A stretch of 64,000 bases of DNA from Pelobates cultripes (lineage: Eukaryota; Chordata; Amphibia; Anura; Pelobatidae). The stretch lies in contig OW240916.1 of NCBI GenBank assembly GCA_933207985.1, positions 298,595,582 to 298,659,581 of the forward strand, read 5' to 3'. The notes under the pieces were generated by a model that saw only the letters and a list, made by a program, of their open reading frames with translations, did no database searches and was not told where the DNA came from. Of the stretch, positions 57,272 through 64,000 are shown piece by piece; position 1 is the stretch's first letter, and each line of letters begins with the position of its first letter. The position numbers and the translations under genes were made by a program.

Positions 57272-57435
57272 TTTTAAGCAATAATAGCCAAATACACAGA
57301 TACATATGATGAAGCCTCTGTATGGGTACCGCTAATAGGTTGAAAGCACCAGTTGATGTCCACAGCCTATCACTATCTCCTCATTAAAAAAAATGAAAAA
57401 CCTTGGCATTAAACAATTTTTAAATGGCTTAACCC

Positions 57436-57523
57436 TTAAAGGTGAGATAGCACCCAGGACCTCCTAGCATCAAAATAACTTTACTGAGATGAAGTTGTTA
57501 TGGTGCCTTGAGTGTTCCTTTAA
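57436..57523. mobile_element. Short T2-type MITE
   Basis: TTAA at both edges; ends TTAAAGGTGAGATAGCACCC and GGTGCCTTGAGTGTTCCTTT. Only 88 bp. Confidence 0.75.
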
Positions 57524-57756
57524 GGGCTAAATTTCAACTCACAAGTAACTTTCATAACCTTCTGTTAAAATCTATGAAGTTGTTAATTTTATCAAAATGT
57601 TGATTATGTTTACAAATTACTAACAGTCTAGCCCTATGTGTTCTACTCTTTAGGTACTTTGGATTTCGTTTACATTATTCTATAATTACTTAATGTGGGC
57701 GTACATTGTAATCTAGCATTGACTACTCATCAATATTTTCGGACATTTGACTGTCC

Positions 57757-58271
57757 TAAAGGAACACTACAGTCACCAAAACAACTTTGCCACTGCTCAA
57801 TTCTCTGCCATTTGTGGTTAAATTACTTTGTTTATGCAGCCTCAGTCATCCTCCCCTGTATGTGACTTACACAGCCTTCCTAAACACTTCCTGTAAAGAG
57901 AGATCTAATGTTTAAACTTCCTTTATTGTGCAGTATGTTTAATTTAGAATGTATTGTCTCTTGCACTGCTAATAGCTTGCTAGACCTTTTAGGAGCCTTC
58001 TGTGTGTGATTAAAGTTTAATTTACAGAGCAGATGATACACACTTCTAAAGCAAGTTCACATCTGATTGAAAATGAAACCATTTTTTTCCACGCAGGCTG
58101 TGTCAGTCACAGCCAGGGGAGTTGTAGCTAGGGCAGCATGAACAGAAACAATAGTGATTTTTATGTCTAATTGACAGATAATGGAGCTGTGAGACGGCAT
58201 GGGGCATGATCTGTACACCAAAACTTTTTCATTAAACTAAATTTGTTTTAGTTTCTATATTGTCCCTTTAA
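57757..58271. mobile_element. T2-type MITE, near complete (subfamily A)
   Basis: Starts TAAAGGAACACTACAGTCAC and ends TATTGTCCCTTTAA. The same interior as 10994-11530. Confidence 0.85.
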
Positions 58272-58297
58272 TATGCTATTGCAAAACAACTTTGTTA

Positions 58298-58530
58298 CAA
58301 TCCCCTTACCTACCTTGTCATATAACCCTATAAAACGTCCAATTCATTAACACACACTTACCTACCTTCTCATAAACTACCCCAATTGACCACCAATTAA
58401 CACCCACTTACCTACCATGTAATATGCCCCCATCAGACCACCAATTCATTAAATCTCACTTATCTACCGTGTCATATACTCCCAACCTGACCACCAATTC
58501 ATTAACACCTACTTTATCACTTTAAGATGG
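58298..58530. repeat. Minisatellite, about 55-bp unit, four copies
   Basis: Each unit has CTTACCTACC, a YATG/YGTG variant, CATATAACCC-like text and ACCACCAATTCATTAACACC. Units differ by short indels. Confidence 0.8.
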
Positions 58531-59124
58531 CAATTATTCTCTCTGATGGTTATTTTGCCTTCTTTTTTATGTATAAGGATTAAACCTGATGGACTACGAG
58601 TGATTTTGTCATATGTTGCTGGCATGTTCATTCTGGAAAATGTAGAGTCCAAAATGAGCATTCAGTGTTTTGAATGGAGATGAGGCCAGTTAATAACAAT
58701 CTCCCCTAACTAGCCCCTCCAGAAGTGAGAAGAGGAGGCTGGAGAGTGCTGGACACACAAGGCAAAGGACATACAGGCAAAGTAGCAAGTGATGTGGAGA
58801 TAATGTAGCATGCGATTTGTCCTCTTAATGCACAAACTATAGTATTGTGTTTGCTGTAAAATCTTCCAACCAGAACTCACTGCTTATGCTTTAGGTTCTA
58901 CAAGAATAAGAATTGGAAACACCTGAGTCAGAATTTTGAATGTCATGAAAAGACACCAGCTGACTAGAGAGCATTCCATAGCTAGCTTGTACTCCATAGA
59001 AGAATGCAGTTAAAAACCACCAAAAGAAGGTCCAATCAGAAACTAATCACTGGGAAAATGTTCTTAAATGGTTCCTTACTACTCAAAATCTAGTACTGCG
59101 TGGGACATCAGATAAACTGTTTGT
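58531..59124. other. No recognisable feature
   Basis: Moderate AT content, no repeat or gene assignment. Confidence 0.35.
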
Positions 59125-59780
59125 GCCACAATGGTAATTTTCATAAAATTGTACATTAACTATTACTTTGTAAATCTTGACTGTACACCAGATACAAGCC
59201 ATTCTGAACAAATTGCTTTAATAGTGAGTTTTGTAACAGCAGAAGAGTCAAATGTAAATGTCAAGGGAACATTTTTTGGGGCCCATCGACAGAATATATT
59301 ACAGGTTTTGGGGTGGCAAACATACTTCTTGAGAATCTGGAAGAAATGAAAGTTAACATTAAGGATATGAGAGGACAGGGATATGACAATGGAGCCAACA
59401 TGAAGGGAAAAAACAGTGGTGTACAAACACAAGTGACTTTTGTGTCCCATGCAGTTCCCATTCATTGAATTTGGTAGTCAGTGATACTGCCTCTGCATCT
59501 TCTGAAACTTCAGAGTTCTTTAATGTGATGCAAAGTGTCTATGCATTCTTCTCTGCATCTACCCACCGTTGGCAAATCCTAAAAGAACAACTTTTCACAT
59601 TTTACAGTGAAACTACTCAGCACCACACGGTGGGAGAGTCGTGTTGAAGCAGTGAAGGTTATCCGAAACCAGAAAATGTATGATGCCATAACAGCAGTTA
59701 TGGAGGATACTGGATTAACAGGGTCAGCTAGTGGCAAGCCACTGGCAGAATGGAGCGGAATCACGGGGTATGTTTTAAGT
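59125..59780 (+). pseudogene. hAT-type transposase pseudogene (DUF4371 / ZMYM1-like)
   Basis: Three plus-strand blocks in the order of the DUF4371 part of hAT-like transposases and of zinc-finger MYM-type 1-like proteins. Block 1 (59131-59349): DTSHSEQIALIVSFV, the region around the first acidic residue. Block 2 (59340-59460): DMRGQGYDNGANMKGKNSGV, the very characteristic RGQGYDNG motif. Block 3 (59465-59780): SETSEFFNVMQSVYAFFSAS, then THRWQILKEQL and, after a frame change, TTRWESRVEAVKVIRNQK. At least two frameshifts separate the blocks. The N-terminal zinc finger and the C-terminal dimerisation domain are not seen, so this is a fragment. Confidence 0.8.
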
Positions 59781-61110
59781 TTACATTTCTGTGTGCATCA
59801 AAGTGAGTTTTGCAACTTGGTAATTGTGATGTTTGAGTGTAAATTAAGAGATTAACTTTCTGTTGGTGGCATATTGTCAGCCATGTGAACTCTGCACAGA
59901 ACATTGAATAGAATGATCTCACTGCAGAATAGAACTTTGCACCACCTCACTGTTCCACCAGTTTCCAGTCACGGTCACTTTTCTGGTCAATGCGCATTAC
60001 TTTCTAATTCTATTGTATGTTTTGCTTGTTACATTTTATAACAAATCATCAGGAATATTTTCACTAATGGCAGTAACAAATCCTTCTGCTGACCTGTTAC
60101 GGACTCAGGGGTCAAGAACAGTCTCCTTTCACAACTGAGATGCACAAAGGTTGCAAACCTCTAGAGCATGTGACTTGCCAAGAAAAAACAGTCTATTTCA
60201 ATTTGACTATTCGCAGTCAAAAAGGTTTGAACTTGTTTGGGTTCCCTAAGGCCTCTTATGAAGAGGATTACAAGGTGTCCCTTTATATATTCAAGGAACA
60301 CGATTTGCCATCTGCACATGTGGCCACAAAGTCTGTTGTTTCTGAATATCTAATTAAAAATCAAAACCAGTTGTTGAAAGTTGTATCAGACATAATGAGT
60401 TTTTGATTTATTTATCCATGCACCTGTAAATTACAAGCCCACAAGGGAAGGTCTTTAGGGACAAAAAAAAGGTAATTCCTCACTATTAGATAATACAATT
60501 GGAAATTGTTAAAATTACCTTGAATGCAAAAAACAGCTGGAATGCTAAAATTGGGCTTGTATGTAATTTATGAGGTTAATAATTAACAAAAGCACTTGAA
60601 TGATATGAAAAGTATAACATTTTCTGTGTACCTATTTGAGAACCTATTCAGAAAAAAAAAAATCCACAAAAAATAAGTTTAATCAACAGACCAACAGGGA
60701 TTTGGCATTCTGCCTCTATTCACTAAAAGACCCATCTGGTTTGATTTTGAAAGAAACACAAGAGAACAGCTGTAAGTACAATCCTTATAAATATTGATCC
60801 AAAATTGTGTAGCTGGGTTTATATTAGATAGACTCCAGGAGAGAGCAGACATCTAATATTCAACACATACAAGCAACTATTGTTCGACTATTGTTTCACA
60901 ACATGAAAGTCTTTTGGTTCTCCTGAGAACATTGCTATCAAAGTGTGAGCAGACTATTTTAAAGCATTGTTAACCCACACACATCGATGAGTCAAAATCA
61001 TCACACTATATGGCATTTGTTTGGGCATATTCTAGATAAACAATAATGTTGTTTGATGATGTTTAATGAAGGCTAGAGTTCTATAAAGAGTCTTAGTTGG
61101 TTAGTGTCAT
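59781..61110. other. No supported gene
   Basis: Contains an 88-codon plus-strand frame (60140-60406) with a plausible but unrecognised composition. It is not connected to the transposase by any motif. The rest is AT-rich. Confidence 0.4.
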
Positions 61111-61114
61111 ATAT

Positions 61115-63186
61115 GGTCTAATAAAACAGAGGGGTGGATGTAGTACCTGGATTGTCCTTAAAAGTGTATGTAACGACAAGAAGAGAAAATACAGGTATCT
61201 ATAGTGTAATAAGTTTATTTATGATGATGAGAAATATAAAATAGTAATAGCTCCGACTTAAAGGGACACTATAGTCACCCGAACAACTACAGCTTATTGA
61301 ATTTGTTCTGGTGAGTAGAATCATTACCTTCAGGCTTTTTGCTGTAAACACTGTCTTTTCAGAGCAAATGCAGTGTTTACATTACAGCCTAGTGATAACT
61401 TCACTGGCCACTCCTTAGATGGCTGTTAGAGATCCTTCCTGGGTCATGGCTGCCTAAAATGCATCCAAACATTCAGTGTCTCCTCCCTCTGCATGCAGAC
61501 ATTTAACTTTCTTCATAAAGATACATTGATTCAATCCATCTCTATGAGGAGATGTTGTTTGACCAGGGCTGTGTTTGAATCATGCTGGCCCTGCCCCTGA
61601 TCTGCCTCTTTGTCAGTCTCAGCCAATCCTATGGAGAAGCATTGTGACTGGACCAGGCCACCACTTCTGATGATGTCAGCAGACAGCTTGATTTTCTGGG
61701 GCAAACAGCATGCAGAGTTACAGCTTTAGGCTTGAATACAAGTACGATTTTACTATTTTTAGGGAGGCATGAGGGGGACAGGGTGACTAGATGGGGGTTT
61801 TAACCCTATAGGGTCAGGAATACATGTTTGTGTTCCTGACCATATAGTGCTCCTTTAAGCTGCTTTTCCATTTATTATTTTATGTGTCATTGTCATTTGT
61901 AAAAATACCAAGGTTTTTGTTCTTTTTTTACATGTATTTCAATTCCCCTTTATTTATGCTATCTAGTGCTTGTATCTTTTGAGTCATATGACTTGGGGGA
62001 CCACCCACTCGCCATTTTGGTGAAGTTGTGTCTCTTATTCTAAGGCCTTGCTCCCATTCAATTAGTTTTGCCTCCATTTTTCAGGAGCTGTACCACTCAG
62101 CTACTTGGCCTGGCTCCCGCTCTTGTGGCTTTTAAAACCCCTTATCTCATGCGAGCTTGCCCTTAGTAGGGCACTTCCTCTTCACATACTTTTTATCAAG
62201 TTTTTAACAGTTCCTTTGATTTTCAACTTTAATATTCCTCATATGCTTCACCTATAATAATTCTAATTTTTAATCTCTATATAGATTTTAGAGCTATTTT
62301 TCTCCCTCTTATGCATATTATAAAAAATTCTATTTAAAATAGCAGTTGGTAATGTGACTATAACTTCACATGATCATCATTTTTTAATTTTGCTATGGCT
62401 ATGTAAGCAGTGAAGGTCCCCAAGTCCTGTAAACACTTTGATAAAGCCTATAACATGATGAAACACGCTAGTGTATTACAGATATTGCTTTTATTTAATT
62501 TTATTATATTTTTCTATTATACTTTTAATGTTTTATTACCAATAAAGTACTTTCTTATCATACCTTACTATTCTCCTGCTTGCCTCCTGATCTTCATATT
62601 CTTGGTGGGAATAAATACCACCTATGCACCTAGCTCTGAGCAAATTGTATTTTGCTCTTTTCCATGTAAGTCATTTTGTTTTTGTTTTTACACTCTTATT
62701 TTAGGGTGTGCACTATATTATTTCATTTTCTTTTTATGCAGGAAGAGGACCTGCACTACCTACACATCCCAGAGTGGGGACCATACCACTCCATGCCATA
62801 CCCTAGGAGCCACTGCTAGGCTCCAGAACATGTGAGTGTACAACTATATACTTACTTACTCTTTGAATTTTATGCTTAAATTACTACACTATATTATTTT
62901 ATTTTGCTCTCCTTCTATGCTTACACTCTACCATACCTCATAAGGAATAAGTACCTACAAAACAAGAGCTACACTAAATCTTCAGGTGGGGATCATATCG
63001 CCCAGGCGCTTAAGTCAGAGCTGGATTACAGCTCCAGAAAAGGGTAAATTTACATCTTACAATTTTTTATTTCTCATCATCATAAAAAACATACTATACT
63101 ATCAGTTCCTGTATTTCTCTTCTTATCGTTACATACACATTTAAGGAAAATCCAAGCGCTAAATCCACACCTCATTTTAATTTAAG
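61115..63186 (+). mobile_element. Inverted-arm element with decayed hammerhead-like motif
   Basis: 61115-61250 is the reverse complement of about 63055-63186 (shared text such as TTTATGATGATGAGAAATA and its complement, and TCCTTAAAAGTGTATGTAAC). Between the arms lie a younger T2 MITE (61258-61858) and, at 62438-62467, TTGATAAAGCC...GATGAAACACG, a decayed version of the core at 27022. The direct part 62400-63186 has the same layout as the 27011-27826 insertion (core, AT-rich body, AAGCGC near the 3' end). An inverted 5' partial copy is typical of Penelope-like elements. Confidence 0.5.
61258..61858. mobile_element. T2-type MITE, complete
   Basis: TTAA at 61258-61261 and 61855-61858. Ends TTAAAGGGACACTATAGTCA and CCATATAGTGCTCCTTTAA. 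About 600 bp, the longest and best-preserved T2 member here. Confidence 0.9.
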
Positions 63187-63409
63187 TTTTACTCAACTGG
63201 ACAAGAGAGATGATGGTTTTGGTTGTTGAACTGCTGAATAGAACCGTATAAGTATGATTTAAGCACTGGATTCAGTCTCTATTTTTTAATTTTCATTGTA
63301 GGTGACATGCGCAATTATTCATCTTTGGACATTTCTACATTTTATAATGTTACAATTTGGAATTGAAAATGGATTTTACTGGTACTTTAAAGGTTTGTTT
63401 TACACAACT
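63187..63409. other. No recognisable feature
   Basis: AT-rich spacer. Confidence 0.3.
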
Positions 63410-64000
63410 TTTGGTTGCAGAAGTATTCAGACCTGTGAGTCATTACTTTGACTGCAGTTATAATTGTGCATAGTTTCAGTTAAGTTTTTACCAGACTTCC
63501 ACACCTAGATCCTGGGATTTTTCCACATAAAGTCAGGCTGGATATGGACCATTGGTGAAAAGCAGTTTTCAATTCTTTCCACAGACTCTCAGTTGGATTG
63601 AGTTCTGTGCTTTGACTAGGCCACTATAAAGCATTCAGGGATGCATTTTATTTGTTAAAATGATTTCAGTGTAGATTTGCTATTTTTCTCTCAGTTTGAT
63701 TGAGTTCTGTGCTTTGACTAGGCCACTATAAAGCATTCAGGGATGCATTTTATTTGTTAAAATGATTTCAGTGTAGATTTGCTATTTTTTTAGAGTTATT
63801 TAGAACCTTTTTGAAGTTGAACCTTTACTCCAGTCTCAGGTGTCTTGCTAACTGAGCCCCCACTGCTTCACCAGTTCCTCAGTTTCAACAGAAAGATCCC
63901 TTAAAAGCACCCCATTGTACTAATTGTATTAAATTTGGTCTTATTAGCTCAGAGAACCTTTATCTCTGTGTCTCTCACAAGCTTCTAGGAAAACTCTGCT
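63410..64000 (-). mobile_element. Degenerate Tc1-like element, runs off the window
   Basis: Starts with AGAAGTATTCAGACCTGTGA. Phrases such as ATTGAGTTCTGTGCTTTGAC, TAGGCCACT, GAACCTTTTTGAAG and TTTACTCCAGTCTCAGGT are antisense remnants of the usual Tc1 transposase coding sequence. No open frame remains. The assignment rests on text similarity to vertebrate Tc1 elements. Confidence 0.55.
63587..63790. repeat. 102-bp tandem duplication in the Tc1-like element
   Basis: TCTCAGTTKGATTGAGTTCT through TAGATTTGCTATTTTT occurs twice in tandem, almost without differences, so it is recent relative to the decayed element. Confidence 0.85.

Noticed and set aside
60140..60406. 88-codon frame with a protein-like composition
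   Set aside because: Not recognised and not connected to the transposase remnant upstream. No splice borders. Kept only as a remark.

Overview
This window looks like repeat-rich intergenic or intronic DNA from a vertebrate, most probably a frog or toad. The evidence is about sixteen copies or fragments of short elements that begin TTAAAGGR and end YCCTTTAA (the terminal motif and TTAA target of the T2 MITE / Kolobok group described in Xenopus), two copies of an 80-bp TTAACCCCTTAAGGAC palindrome, L2/CR1/Rex-type LINE 3' ends, Tc1 and hAT transposons and a CCGAA-rich dispersed repeat. The sequence is AT-rich throughout. There are no bacterial operons, and no complete host gene, rRNA gene or functional tRNA gene was found. 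The species cannot be named from the sequence.

Layout. 0-6 kb: a T2 fragment, an antisense L2-like LINE with a YADD reverse-transcriptase motif (860-2745), then AT-rich DNA without recognisable features. 6-9 kb: a complete T2 MITE, a large fold-back repeat interrupted by (TA)n, and a pyrimidine-rich tract. 9.5-17.2 kb: five T2 MITEs, two TTAACCCC palindromes, a hAT element with an 8-bp target duplication, a solo LTR with a 5-bp duplication that contains a LINE 3' end, a CCGAA repeat and a 13-bp minisatellite. 19.8-20.4 kb: a tandem dimer carrying hammerhead-ribozyme-like cores. 21.0-28.1 kb: a LINE 3' end, then a decayed Ty3/Gypsy element on the minus strand whose gag is split by a 2.6-kb hAT-like element and whose LTR is split by an 816-bp element that starts with a hammerhead-like core. 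28-33 kb: CCGAA repeats, CA-rich minisatellite, a local duplication with one filled and one empty site, and an LTR-like block. 36-38 kb: a second L2-like LINE. 39.7-43 kb: a second local duplication, a 79-bp palindrome with a 15-bp target duplication, and a Tc1 element. 45-58 kb: T2 and hAT MITEs, a Tc1 end, an L2-like 3' end and a tRNA-like fragment. 59-64 kb: a hAT-type (DUF4371-like) transposase pseudogene, a 2-kb inverted-arm element with a decayed hammerhead-like motif, and a degenerate Tc1 relative.

Nothing here works together as a host pathway. The coherent biology is layered transposition. The most interesting thread is a set of elements (19.8, 27.0, 40.2 and 62.4 kb) that share a CUGANGA...GAAAC core, or half of it, followed in the three better-preserved cases by a short self-complementary stem III. 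They also show long target duplications, tandem dimer structure or fold-back arms. This is the pattern expected of Penelope-like elements and animal retrozymes. Three short open stretches with splice-like borders are listed as weak exon candidates.
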